Shown here: piece after piece, positions 50,887 through 59,233 of the stretch
Layout of the letters: each line of letters starts with the position of its first letter
Position numbering within the stretch: position 1 is the first letter of the stretch
Source of the DNA: Pseudomonadota bacterium
GTDB lineage: Bacteria > Pseudomonadota > Gammaproteobacteria > Steroidobacterales > Steroidobacteraceae
Length of the DNA: 64,000 bases
Direction of reading: 5' to 3'
NCBI GenBank assembly: GCA_023457495.1
Contig: JAEWLQ010000113.1
Span: forward strand, 124,001-188,000
Notes under the pieces: generated by a model
Seen by the model: only the letters and a program-made list of their open reading frames with translations
Databases searched by the model: none
What the model was told of the DNA's origin: nothing
Program-made: the position numbers and the translations under genes

Positions 50887-51918
50887 ATGCAAAGTGGAAT
50901 CCCCTACGCCAAAGGAACCATCGCGCGCCTGGCCTGTGACCACGCGCGCAAATCCGGCGTCGCGCTGCCGGCGCTGCTGCGGCAGGCCAACCTGACTCCG
51001 CAACTGATCGACGACACCCGCGCGCGGCTCCCGGTACGCGACCAGGTCCGCCTGCTGAATCTCATCGCCGACGAGCTCGACGACGAACTACTGGGCTTTC
51101 ACCTTGCGCAGAATTGCGAGCTGCGCGAGTTCGGCCTCCTCTACTACGTCGGCGCCTCGTCGCCGACGCTGTTCGACGCGGTGCGCCGCACCGCGCGCTA
51201 CAGCGGACTCGGCAACGAAGGCATCGCCCAGGAATGCATCGATGGCCGGGACTTCGGCATCAACCTCCGCTACATCGGCGTGAGCCGCCACATCGACCGG
51301 CACCAGGCGGAGTTCTGGTTCACCGCCGCGTCCCGCATCCTGTGGCAGTTGTCCGGTCAGCGCTTCACACCGCGCCGCGTGCGCTTCATGCATCCGCGCG
51401 CATCCCAGCCACCGGAATTGCGCCGCTTCTTCGGCCCCGAGCTCGAGTTCGGCGCGGTTGGCGACGACATGATCTTCGCGAAGTCTGTGGGCGAATCGCC
51501 TGTGGTGAGCGCGGACCCGTACCTCAACGAATTGCTGGTGCGTTATTGCGAGGAGGCGATGGCGCGGCGGAAGGCGGCGCGCACGACCTTTCGCTCGACC
51601 GTCGAGAACGCGATCGTGCCGCTGTTGCCGCACGGCGAGGTGCGCGCCGCGCAGATCGCGCGCCAGCTCGGCATGAGCCAGCGCACCTTCACGCGCCGGC
51701 TCGCCGCCGATGGCTTGGGCTTCTCGACGCTGATGGACCAGCTGCGCCTGGACCTCGCGCAACGCTATTTCGCCGATGGTGAGGCCACCATTTCGCAGAT
51801 CGCGTGGTTGCTCGGGTACCAGGACGTCTCCGCGTTTTCCAAGGCATTTCGCCGCTGGACCGGAAAGTCTCCGCGCGAAGCTCGTGACGGCGGCGCACGG
51901 CGGCAGCCGCGGCGATGA
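50887..51918 (+). CDS. AraC-family regulator (OruR/ArgR-like N-terminal domain)
   Basis: A 343-residue transcription factor. The N-terminal 190 residues are of the Arabinose_bd type seen in OruR- and VirF-like regulators (HARKSGVALPALLRQANLTP, ELREFGLLYYVGASSPTLFD). The C-terminal AraC domain has both helix-turn-helix units: VRAAQIARQLGMSQRTFTRR and ISQIAWLLGYQDVSAFSKAF, followed by RRWTGKSPREAR. AGGAA precedes ATG 50887. It overlaps the downstream HAD gene by 4 bp, so it probably regulates its own operon (araC-HAD-DUF1622). Confidence 0.9.
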   Translation: MQSGIPYAKGTIARLACDHARKSGVALPALLRQANLTPQLIDDTRARLPVRDQVRLLNLIADELDDELLGFHLAQNCELREFGLLYYVGASSPTLFDAVRRTARYSGLGNEGIAQECIDGRDFGINLRYIGVSRHIDRHQAEFWFTAASRILWQLSGQRFTPRRVRFMHPRASQPPELRRFFGPELEFGAVGDDMIFAKSVGESPVVSADPYLNELLVRYCEEAMARRKAARTTFRSTVENAIVPLLPHGEVRAAQIARQLGMSQRTFTRRLAADGLGFSTLMDQLRLDLAQRYFADGEATISQIAWLLGYQDVSAFSKAFRRWTGKSPREARDGGARRQPRR

Positions 51919-52832
51919 ACGGCAGTCCGCTGCCTTCCTGGAATGACGGACGCGCGCGCTCCGCGATCCTCGGTTTCCTCGATCGCGTCACGAGTGAGGG
52001 AAGCGGCGACTTCGTGCCGCCGGCCGAACGCATCGCGGTCTTCGACAACGACGGCACGTTGTGGTGCGAGCAACCCGTGCCCGTGCAGGCGTTTTTCCTC
52101 TTCGACCGCATCAAGCAGCTCGCGACGCAGGACAACAGCCTCTATCGGCAGCAGCCCTTCAAGGCCTTCCTCGAGCACGACAACGCCGGCATCCTGAGCC
52201 TCGGCAAGCGCGGTCTCTCGGACGTGTTCTTCGCGACGCATGCCGGCATGAGCGAGGAGGAATTCGAGCGGGCCGCTCACCAGTGGTTCGAACGCGCGCG
52301 TCATCCGAAATTCGGCCGCCGCTTCCTCGATTGCGTCTATCAACCGCAGCTCGAGTTGCTCGAGCTGCTGCGCGCGCACGATTTCCGCACGTTCATCGTG
52401 ACGGGCGGTGGAGTCGACTTCGTGCGCGCGTTTGCGGAAAGCGCGTACGGCATCCTGCGCGAGCGCGTGGTCGGGTCGAGCGTGAAGCTGCACTTCGAGC
52501 TGCGGCCGGGCCGCGCGTTGCTCTGGAAGAGCAACTCGCTCAACAGTTTCGACGACCGCGAGGCGAAACCCGAGAACATCGGCCTGCACATTGGCCGGCG
52601 CCCGCTGCTCGCCTTCGGCAATTCCGACGGTGACCTGGCGATGATGCTGTATTCGCGCAATGGTCCGGGGCCGCGGCTCGCGCTGCTGCTGCATCACGAC
52701 GACTCCGAACGGGAGTTCGCCTACGACCGCGACTTCCACGTGAGTCCGCTGGCGGATGCGCTCGACCGCGCCGAGGAACTCGGCATGACCGTGGTGAGCA
52801 TGAAGCAGGACTGGAAAAAGGTGTTCCGATGA
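51915..52832 (+). CDS. Cytosolic HAD-family phosphatase
   Basis: A 305-residue HAD hydrolase without a signal peptide, a paralogue of the exported enzyme at 48.9 kb. Motif I IAVFDNDGTLW (Asp 44, Asp 46), motif II IVTGGGVDF, motif III lysine in RALLWKSNSLNSF, motif IV LAFGNSDGDLAMM. Cap residues between motifs I and II differ from the paralogue, with LYRQQPFKAFLEHDN replacing the substrate region. It is translationally coupled to the AraC gene (ATGA) and to the DUF1622 gene after it. Confidence 0.88.
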   Translation: MNGSPLPSWNDGRARSAILGFLDRVTSEGSGDFVPPAERIAVFDNDGTLWCEQPVPVQAFFLFDRIKQLATQDNSLYRQQPFKAFLEHDNAGILSLGKRGLSDVFFATHAGMSEEEFERAAHQWFERARHPKFGRRFLDCVYQPQLELLELLRAHDFRTFIVTGGGVDFVRAFAESAYGILRERVVGSSVKLHFELRPGRALLWKSNSLNSFDDREAKPENIGLHIGRRPLLAFGNSDGDLAMMLYSRNGPGPRLALLLHHDDSEREFAYDRDFHVSPLADALDRAEELGMTVVSMKQDWKKVFR

Positions 52833-53176
52833 AAGAAGCACTGCTGCACGCCACCGAATGGTCGATCCTGCTGATCGACTCGATCGCGCTCGCGCTGGTA
52901 CTGCTGGGAACCCTGGAGGCCGTCGTCAACGGCCTGCGGATGATGCTGTCCTCGCCCAACGGCCATCGCAAGCGCGATGCCTGGCTGCGTTACGCCCGCT
53001 GGCTCGTGGCCGCCCTCACCTTCCAGCTGGCCGCGGACATCGTCGAAACCTCGATCACCACCGACTGGATGGCGATCGGGCGCGTCGGCGCCGTCGCCGT
53101 GATCCGCACGTTCCTCAACTACTTCCTCGAGAAGGATCTCGAGCAGCGCCAGGACGAGAACACGGCCAAGAGTTAG
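52829..53176 (+). CDS. DUF1622 inner-membrane protein
   Basis: A 115-residue protein with two or three hydrophobic helices (WSILLIDSIALALVLLGTLE, WLVAALTFQLAADIVETSI, IGRVGAVAVIRTFLNYFLEK) and the family pattern RYARWLVAALTFQLAADI and RTFLNYFLEKDLE. DUF1622 members have unknown function. It overlaps the HAD gene by 4 bp and ends the three-gene unit. Confidence 0.85.
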   Translation: MKEALLHATEWSILLIDSIALALVLLGTLEAVVNGLRMMLSSPNGHRKRDAWLRYARWLVAALTFQLAADIVETSITTDWMAIGRVGAVAVIRTFLNYFLEKDLEQRQDENTAKS

Positions 53177-53216
53177 CCGCATCGGTAGCCACCACCATTG
53201 CGGAGGGTCGCCGGGA

Positions 53217-54092
53217 TCAGTGCGCCTGGTCGCGGATGATCCGTTCATGGCGCTTCCTGCGCCACTGCGTGTAGGGGATCGTCGCGATCGTCGCCACGAT
53301 CAAATACAGCAGCACCGCAACGGCGATCAATTTCTTCTGATCGGGATACAGCGATGCGCCGAGCGCGATGGCGACGCCCGGGTGGCGTGACGCGTTCGAC
53401 AGCGCGAGCACGGTGCGATCGTCGCCGCGCGGCCCGCCCAGCAGATGACCGGCGCCGAGCGCCACCACCGTGAGCGCGACGAACGCGAGCAACGTGCCGT
53501 CTCCGACGAGGGCGGCGAACCCGCGCCAGCCGAACGCCAGGATCGCCACCAGCGAAACGAGCAGCAAGAGGTTGCCGAAGATGCTCAGCGGTCCCGAAAC
53601 ACGATTGGCGAATCCCGGAAAGAAGTGCCGCAGCAGCAGCCCAGCGCCCAGTGGCAGCAGTACCGAGCTCGCGACCGACCGCGCGACGAGCGCCGCGTCG
53701 ACGTGCACCGCGTGCCGCGTGATGCTGCTGATGATCGCCAGCGACGCCGGAATCAGCACGATCGCGAGCAACGAGGTCGCCACCAGCAGTCCGTAGACGT
53801 AGTCGTCACGCGTCACCAGCTTGATGAGCTTCGGTGGAAGGATGGGCGGCACGGGGGAAACCGCCAGCGCGACCAGCGCCACCTTCACCGGCGGCTTCAA
53901 GTCGAACGAAGTCGCCATCAACAGGGCTGCGATCGGCACCACGACGCTCATCGAGAGCAACGAGCGCGCGAGCAGCGCGGGTTCGTGGAAGAGGAACATC
54001 GTGTCGGTCCACGTACACCGCAGACCCAGCGTGAGCACGATGAGCATGAGGCTCAGCGGCAACGCGGCATTCACCAGTTCGATGACTTGCAT
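53217..54092 (-). CDS. BASS-family transporter (bile acid:sodium symporter-like)
   Basis: A 291-residue inner-membrane protein with about ten hydrophobic segments. The halves LVALAVSPVPPILPPKLIKL (crossover helix region, proline-rich as in BASS proteins) and TVLALSNASRHPGVAIALGA (second crossover, with the N-x-x-R-x-P-x-[VI]-A-x-A core) identify the SBF/BASS superfamily. Related bacterial proteins carry bile acids, pantoate or organic anions by sodium coupling. No hint of the substrate. It precedes nothing on its strand but follows the DUF202 gene by 10 bp. Confidence 0.82.
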   Translation of the reverse strand: MQVIELVNAALPLSLMLIVLTLGLRCTWTDTMFLFHEPALLARSLLSMSVVVPIAALLMATSFDLKPPVKVALVALAVSPVPPILPPKLIKLVTRDDYVYGLLVATSLLAIVLIPASLAIISSITRHAVHVDAALVARSVASSVLLPLGAGLLLRHFFPGFANRVSGPLSIFGNLLLLVSLVAILAFGWRGFAALVGDGTLLAFVALTVVALGAGHLLGGPRGDDRTVLALSNASRHPGVAIALGASLYPDQKKLIAVAVLLYLIVATIATIPYTQWRRKRHERIIRDQAH

Positions 54093-54102
54093 GACCTTCA
54101 GC

Positions 54103-54519
54103 TCACAGGAAAGGAGTTCGGATGAACAGGCCGACCAGCGCGACGATGCCGATCATCGCCACGAGGCCCGCGATGACGCCGACCGGCATGTGGCCCGCGG
54201 GCTTGTCGATCTTCATGTCGAGCGCCCGCATGGCGTGACGGAATTCCCACAGACCGACGATCAGCGAAACGAGCCCGAGCACCACGAGCATGGGCGGCAG
54301 CAGGCTGCCGTGCGTCGGCGCCAACTGCTCCGGCTGCTCGTGCAAGTACTGCAGGAACTTTCCGATCGTGAAGCCGAAGCTGATCATCGAGAATGCCGTG
54401 CGGATCCAGGCCATCAACGTGCGCTCGACGGCCAGCTGGGTGCGTTGCACGCTGAGCCGAGTACCCTCGTCGAGACGCGGCTTCGCGGGATCGTGTTTGC
54501 CGGCGGCCGCGGAGGCCAT
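54103..54519 (-). CDS. DUF202 membrane protein
   Basis: A 138-residue protein with three hydrophobic helices and the family signature LAVERTLMAWIRTAFSMISF near the N-terminus, followed by GFTIGKFLQYL, MLVVLGLVSLIVGLWEFRHA and MPVGVIAGLVAMIGIVALVG. DUF202 proteins are inner-membrane and uncharacterised. Its ATG directly follows the FGE stop codon (TGA-ATG), so the two are translationally coupled. Confidence 0.88.
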   Translation of the reverse strand: MASAAAGKHDPAKPRLDEGTRLSVQRTQLAVERTLMAWIRTAFSMISFGFTIGKFLQYLHEQPEQLAPTHGSLLPPMLVVLGLVSLIVGLWEFRHAMRALDMKIDKPAGHMPVGVIAGLVAMIGIVALVGLFIRTPFL

Positions 54520-55473
54520 TCAGCGCTCCACGCCACGCACGATGCAGCGGAATCCGAGATGACAGGTCGCGGTGTCGATCATCTGCGCGTGCCGAGCCGC
54601 CGGGCGATAACGTCGACAGTAGTTCGGCGCGCACAGGAAACTGCCGCCCTTGATCACCTTGCGCGGAATGCGAGTCTTCGGCATGCACGGGTCGAAGCTG
54701 TGTTCGATCGATGGACCGTGCGGGTTCTGTGGAATGCAGCAGTCTTTTTTCGCGGGCTGCTTGTGACGGTCGCGATACCAGTCCGTGGTCCACTCCCAGA
54801 CGTTTCCGGTCATCTCGTAGAGCCCGAAGCCGTTCGGCGGGAACGAGCGCACCGGCGCGACGCCCGCGAAGCCGTCGAGCTCGAGGTTCTGCCAGGGGAA
54901 TTCGCCCTGCCAGGTATTGGCCATCTGCTTCCCCGCCGGCGCGAACTCGCCACCCCAGGCGAACTCCGCCGCGTCGAGACCGCCGCGCGCGGCGCATTCC
55001 CATTCCGCCTCGGTGGGCAGCGCCTTGCCGGCCCAGCGCGCATAGGCCTCGGCGTCCTCGAATGAGATCTGCACCACCGGATGGTCGAGCCGCCCGGCGA
55101 TGGAGCTCGCGGGACCTTCCGGGTGACGCCAGCTCGCGCCCGGTAGATAGTCCCACCAGTTGCGGAAGTCGCGCAGGTCGACCGGACCGCGCGCGCGCCG
55201 GAACACGAGGCCGCCCGGTTTCAGCAACGCGGCGTCGGCCCCCGGATACAGGGCCGGATCGAGCGGCCGTTCGGCGAGCGTCACGTAGCCCGTGGCCGCG
55301 ACGAACGCGGCGAACTGCGCATTGGTCACGGCCGTCGCATCCATCCAGAACGGCGAAACCGTCACCGGGTGCGCGGGTGCTTCCTCGGGGTAGTGAACGT
55401 CCGAGCCCATCGTGAACGTGCCGCCGGGCACGAACACCGCATCTTCCCGTTCGATCGCCCATGACAAATCCAT
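54520..55473 (-). CDS. Formylglycine-generating enzyme (FGE/SUMF1 family)
   Basis: A 317-residue copper enzyme of the FGE-sulfatase domain family. It has FVPGGTFTMGSD, HPVTVSPFWMDATAVTNAQF, LPTEAEWECAARGG, GLYEMTGNVWEWTTDWY and the active-site region VIKGGSFLCAPNYCRRYRPA with both copper-binding cysteines (Cys 281, Cys 286) and the arginines after them. Keeping both cysteines marks it as a genuine FGE, which turns cysteine into formylglycine in sulfatases, rather than a cysteine-lacking relative. GAGGAG precedes ATG 55473. No sulfatase with a CxPxR core is in the window. Confidence 0.9.
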   Translation of the reverse strand: MDLSWAIEREDAVFVPGGTFTMGSDVHYPEEAPAHPVTVSPFWMDATAVTNAQFAAFVAATGYVTLAERPLDPALYPGADAALLKPGGLVFRRARGPVDLRDFRNWWDYLPGASWRHPEGPASSIAGRLDHPVVQISFEDAEAYARWAGKALPTEAEWECAARGGLDAAEFAWGGEFAPAGKQMANTWQGEFPWQNLELDGFAGVAPVRSFPPNGFGLYEMTGNVWEWTTDWYRDRHKQPAKKDCCIPQNPHGPSIEHSFDPCMPKTRIPRKVIKGGSFLCAPNYCRRYRPAARHAQMIDTATCHLGFRCIVRGVER

Positions 55474-55488
55474 ACTTGCTCCTCGAGT

Positions 55489-58032
55489 TCAGCGGCGCCG
55501 CCCGCCGCCGCGCATGGCGCCCATCGAACGCTGGTGCCCTTCGAAACGGCGCGCGCCTTCCATGCGCGCCTGGCGCTCGCGGTCGAGGCGCTGGCGCTGC
55601 TCCATCTGCTGTCGGTCGATCTGGCTGCGATCGACCTGGCCGCGCTCGACCTGACTCCGATCGACCTGTTCGCGCGCGATGTCGTCGGCGCGATTCTGTG
55701 TCGGTCCCTGTCCGCGATTGAGCTGCTCCCAGCCGTCGTCGGTGTGACGGTAGACGTTGCCGCCCTGCCCGGCGTAGATGTCGCCATCCACGTTGGCGAT
55801 CCGGCCGTTGTCGCCGCCGACACCGGAGATTCGGGTGGTGTCACCGGTGTTGGGGTTGTAGATAGCCCCGGCGCCGCCGGAGATTTCGCGGCCCGTGTAC
55901 GCGTTGCCGACCGTGCCGCCGCGCCCGCCCGCGACGACGCCGCTGTTGGTGTCGCGCGCGACGCCCCGGCCGCTCGAGGCGTAGTTGCCGGTGTACGCGT
56001 TCTGCACCGTGCCGCGCTGGCCCGCGGACGCCACGCCGGTACGCGAGTTGTAGGATGCGCCCGCGCGGCCTGCCCACGCATTGCCCGTCCACGCGTTGTA
56101 GCCGGCCGAAGCATGCGACACCCGGGCCTTGTCGCCCCATTGCGTGTAGACGTTGTTGGTTCGCGCGGCCCATCCACCCGGACCCCAGACCGCGGCTCCG
56201 CGGTAACCCGCGGCCGCGCCGCCCCAGTAGACAGGCGGTCCCCACGCGTAACCCCAGCCGTAGGGTCCCCACCACGGATAACATCCCCATCCCCAGCCGC
56301 TGTACACCGTGGCCGCGCCCCAGGCCCAGCCGATTCCGAACGCCAGTCCCCAACCCGCCCAGGGCGTATACGTGGTCGCGACGCCGAAGCCATACGTGAC
56401 CGGCGGCCCGTACCACGCCGTGCCGACCCACGGCGTGTAGTAATAACCCGTGCCGTAGACGACCACGTTGGAGACCGGATCGACGTATTCGCCGTGATAA
56501 CCGGGCGTGTATCCCACGTACACGGTCGAATCCGCTGCGGAGTACGTCTTCACGTAGGTCACGTAGTGCAGCGGTGAGGTCGCGGGAATCGTGTAAATGA
56601 CGGCCGGCACCGTCGTCGCGACCACCCATGGGCCCCGCACCGAACTACCGACGAACCACACCCCGTTCTCCACCGCGTACCAGCTGTCCGCATCCACCTG
56701 GATGATCGGCGTCGCGGTGTTCTTCACGTAGTGCAAGGTCGTGCCTTCGATCGGCGCCAGGGCGGGCTCACCGTCGATGACGGGCGGCGTGAGTTTGGCC
56801 TCCTTCGCCTTCACCGCGGCGGTCGAGGGAATGCCCGCGGCGATCGCGGCCTCGCGCGACTGCGGAGTTCCGGACACCGAGGCCTTCACGTTTTCATACT
56901 TGCTATCGTCGGGAATGGCGCTGAAGTCCTTCGCGAGCGTGTTCGCCGCGACGAACTGCCAGGGACCTGCGGTATCCGCGGCGCGAAACCACCGGCCCGA
57001 GACGAGCACGTAGGTCTTCTGATCGGAGAGCAGCTTGAACACGCGCCCCGTCGTGTTCTCCGCCGCCAGCAACTGCGTGCCGGCGATCGGCGCCCACTTC
57101 GGTTCGCCCTCGAACACGATGAGTTCTGTTGGACGGGTCGCCACCTTGATCGCCGGAGCGCGCGACGTCTTGAGAGAAGGCGCCGGCTGCTCCGGATCGC
57201 CCTCGCCGGTCAACATGTCGGCCGACCGCGAATCGATCGCCGCCTTCGCGATCTTCTCGAGCTCGGCGGGCGGCTGATTCGTCACGCTCCACTTTCCGTC
57301 GATCGCCGCGGCGGTCATCCACCCGTCGAACACATGTAGATAGTGCGCTCCCTTTGCCTGCCGCACGAGCAGCGGTCGGGTATTCACCACGCGCTCCCAC
57401 GACATGCCGGGGATCGCACGGAACTGCGGCGTGCCGTCGATGTAGACGAGCATCGCGGGCACGGTCGAGAAGATGATGTCCGGTGGATCGTTGCGCAGTT
57501 TGAGCGGCGCGCGCTCCGCCGCGTCCACGATCGCGACATTGGCCTCGAGTCGGTCGAGCGCGATCGTGCGCTCGCGCTTCGCCGCATCGTCGCGGATGAT
57601 CTGCGTCCAGGCGGACGCGCGATCCGCCGCCGTCGGAAAATCGGCCTTCAATACCTGGTAGCGGTCGAGCGTCACCAGGCGCGCGTTCTTGTCGACCAGC
57701 GTGCGCGCCGAAAGGTCGATCACGCCGAAGTTCGACTTCGCGTTCTTGTCATCCTTCGGACCTTCCTTCACCGCCACCGCGGCGCGCGCCCGCAGGGTCA
57801 TGCCATCCCAGCTGTCGATCTGCGGCTGATACACCGCGATCAGCGTGTTGCCGCTCGTGATCTCGTAGGGCCAGGAAGTTTCGTCGGGGCCGGAAGGGTC
57901 CGCGATCGGGCTCGCGGTGTTCGGGCCGGTTCCGGGCCGGGGCTGCGGCGCCTGGCTCTGCGCCACCGCACCGAGCGTGAGCGACACCGCCACGGCGCCC
58001 CAGATCGCAGGCATGAAACTGCGTTTCCTCAC
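55489..58032 (-). CDS. Large secreted Gly/Tyr/Trp-rich protein of unknown function
   Basis: An 847-residue exported protein. GTG 58032 follows GGAGGG and opens a signal peptide (RKRSFMPAIWGAVAVSLTLG to AVAQ). Residues about 30-480 are a soluble alpha/beta region containing repeated motifs such as YEITSGNTLIAVYQPQIDSW and a block of PIEGT/PIAGT-type modules (WAPIAGTQLLAAENTTGRVF, LAPIEGTTLHYVKNTATPII). Then comes a Tyr/Trp/Gly-rich stretch (VYVGYTPGYHGEYVDPVSN, GWGWGCYPWWGPYGWGYAWG), repeats with NAWTGNAWAG, NAYTGNYASSG and NAYTGREISGG, and an R/Q-rich coiled tail of DRSQVERGQ-type heptads. Similar proteins are often labelled carbohydrate-binding, without evidence. Surface or matrix role is inferred. 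Confidence 0.72.
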   Translation of the reverse strand: MRKRSFMPAIWGAVAVSLTLGAVAQSQAPQPRPGTGPNTASPIADPSGPDETSWPYEITSGNTLIAVYQPQIDSWDGMTLRARAAVAVKEGPKDDKNAKSNFGVIDLSARTLVDKNARLVTLDRYQVLKADFPTAADRASAWTQIIRDDAAKRERTIALDRLEANVAIVDAAERAPLKLRNDPPDIIFSTVPAMLVYIDGTPQFRAIPGMSWERVVNTRPLLVRQAKGAHYLHVFDGWMTAAAIDGKWSVTNQPPAELEKIAKAAIDSRSADMLTGEGDPEQPAPSLKTSRAPAIKVATRPTELIVFEGEPKWAPIAGTQLLAAENTTGRVFKLLSDQKTYVLVSGRWFRAADTAGPWQFVAANTLAKDFSAIPDDSKYENVKASVSGTPQSREAAIAAGIPSTAAVKAKEAKLTPPVIDGEPALAPIEGTTLHYVKNTATPIIQVDADSWYAVENGVWFVGSSVRGPWVVATTVPAVIYTIPATSPLHYVTYVKTYSAADSTVYVGYTPGYHGEYVDPVSNVVVYGTGYYYTPWVGTAWYGPPVTYGFGVATTYTPWAGWGLAFGIGWAWGAATVYSGWGWGCYPWWGPYGWGYAWGPPVYWGGAAAGYRGAAVWGPGGWAARTNNVYTQWGDKARVSHASAGYNAWTGNAWAGRAGASYNSRTGVASAGQRGTVQNAYTGNYASSGRGVARDTNSGVVAGGRGGTVGNAYTGREISGGAGAIYNPNTGDTTRISGVGGDNGRIANVDGDIYAGQGGNVYRHTDDGWEQLNRGQGPTQNRADDIAREQVDRSQVERGQVDRSQIDRQQMEQRQRLDRERQARMEGARRFEGHQRSMGAMRGGGRRR

Positions 58033-58350
58033 GGGGGCGCCCTCCGCCAATAGTTAGCCGAACCAGAATCGTGCGCGGTGCACCATCGAGCCATCGGACC
58101 TAGGTCCTACCGCATGGAAACCCGCCCAGGCGTACAAAGAACTCGCGCCGCAGCCGCTCCTCTGACCGGAATCCAAGCATCGTCAAAATCCCTCCCTGCG
58201 ATGCCAGTACCTGCACGAATTCCGAATCATGGCGCTGCGGCCGTTTTAACCACCTGCGATACGAGTCCGCGGCGGAGCCGACACCGCCAGGCATACCCCG
58301 GTGATGTTCCAGTACGAACTCGAAGGGCCTGCAAACAAGAAGCCGCGAAC
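58033..58350. other. 318-bp divergent intergenic region
   Basis: It separates the large secreted protein gene (minus) from the barrel gene (plus). It holds a perfect 12-bp palindrome GGACCTAGGTCC at 58096-58107 and the word ATAGTTAG at 58050-58057. An in-frame extension of the barrel gene to 58078 is possible but starts without a ribosome site and gives an arginine/proline-rich peptide, so I treat it as non-coding. No convincing -35/-10 pair was seen. Confidence 0.5.
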
Positions 58351-59166
58351 ATGCTCAACAAACTCTCGCTCACGATCCTGCTGTTCGCGCTCGGCGCGCT
58401 GTATTCGAACTGCGCGAATGCCGAGGCCGGCGATCCACTCACCGATCGATTTTCACTTAGCCTCGGTGGCTTCCTCCTGAACACCAAAACCGAAGTGCGT
58501 GTCGACGGCGAGAGCAGCCAGGGCACCGTCATCGACCTCGAGAACGAGTTCGGCTTCGACGACATCGACCGCTTCCGCATCGACGGCTACTGGCGATTCA
58601 CGCCGCGTCAGAAGATCCGCGTGATGTACTTCGACACCAAACGCACCGAGAACACGTCGATCGATCGTGACATCGTGTTCCGGGACCAGGTTTATACGGT
58701 CAACACCGACATCCGCACGACCTTCGATACGACGGTAGCCGAGCTCGCCTATGAGTTCGCGATCCTGCGCGGTGAGAACTACGAGGTCGGCGCGTCGATC
58801 GGTATCCACAATCTCAAGTTCCGGCTGGGACTCGATGTCACGGGAAACAACGTGAATCTGTCGGAATCGCGTACCGCGGAGGCGAACGGTCCGTTGCCGA
58901 TGATCGGACTCAGCGGCACCTGGAAGATCAACGACAAGTTCTATTTCCAGGCATTGGCGCAGTTCTTTCGTATCAACTACGACCCGTACGACGGCAGGCT
59001 CAGCGATCTCAGCGCATCATTCATCTGGCAGGCATTCCAGCATGTCGGCTTCGGCGTGGGTTACAACGACTTCACCACGCGCGTCGACGTGGACGACGAC
59101 AATTTCACTGGCAGGCTGAAGTGGCGTTACGGCGGCGCCCGCATCTTTCTCACCGCGTCGTTCTGA
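58351..59166 (+). CDS. Outer-membrane beta-barrel protein
   Basis: A 271-residue exported protein with a signal peptide (MLNKLSLTILLFALGALYSN to ANAE) from ATG 58351. The mature chain alternates strands and acidic turns: FSLSLGGFLLNTKTEVRVDG, RFRIDGYWRFTPRQKIRVMY, VAELAYEFAILRGENYEVGA, FYFQALAQFFRINYDPYDG and a final strand ending FLTASF with the C-terminal phenylalanine. It is a small barrel of about eight to twelve strands resembling OmpW-like uncharacterised families. It lies 67 bp before tamA, so it might be a client or a co-expressed envelope protein. Confidence 0.78.
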   Translation: MLNKLSLTILLFALGALYSNCANAEAGDPLTDRFSLSLGGFLLNTKTEVRVDGESSQGTVIDLENEFGFDDIDRFRIDGYWRFTPRQKIRVMYFDTKRTENTSIDRDIVFRDQVYTVNTDIRTTFDTTVAELAYEFAILRGENYEVGASIGIHNLKFRLGLDVTGNNVNLSESRTAEANGPLPMIGLSGTWKINDKFYFQALAQFFRINYDPYDGRLSDLSASFIWQAFQHVGFGVGYNDFTTRVDVDDDNFTGRLKWRYGGARIFLTASF

Positions 59167-59233
59167 CGTGCCCTCGATCAATCGCCCTTAGGTCCCACTG
59201 CGAGCTCGCGCATGGCCGCCGCAAGGTGCTGAC

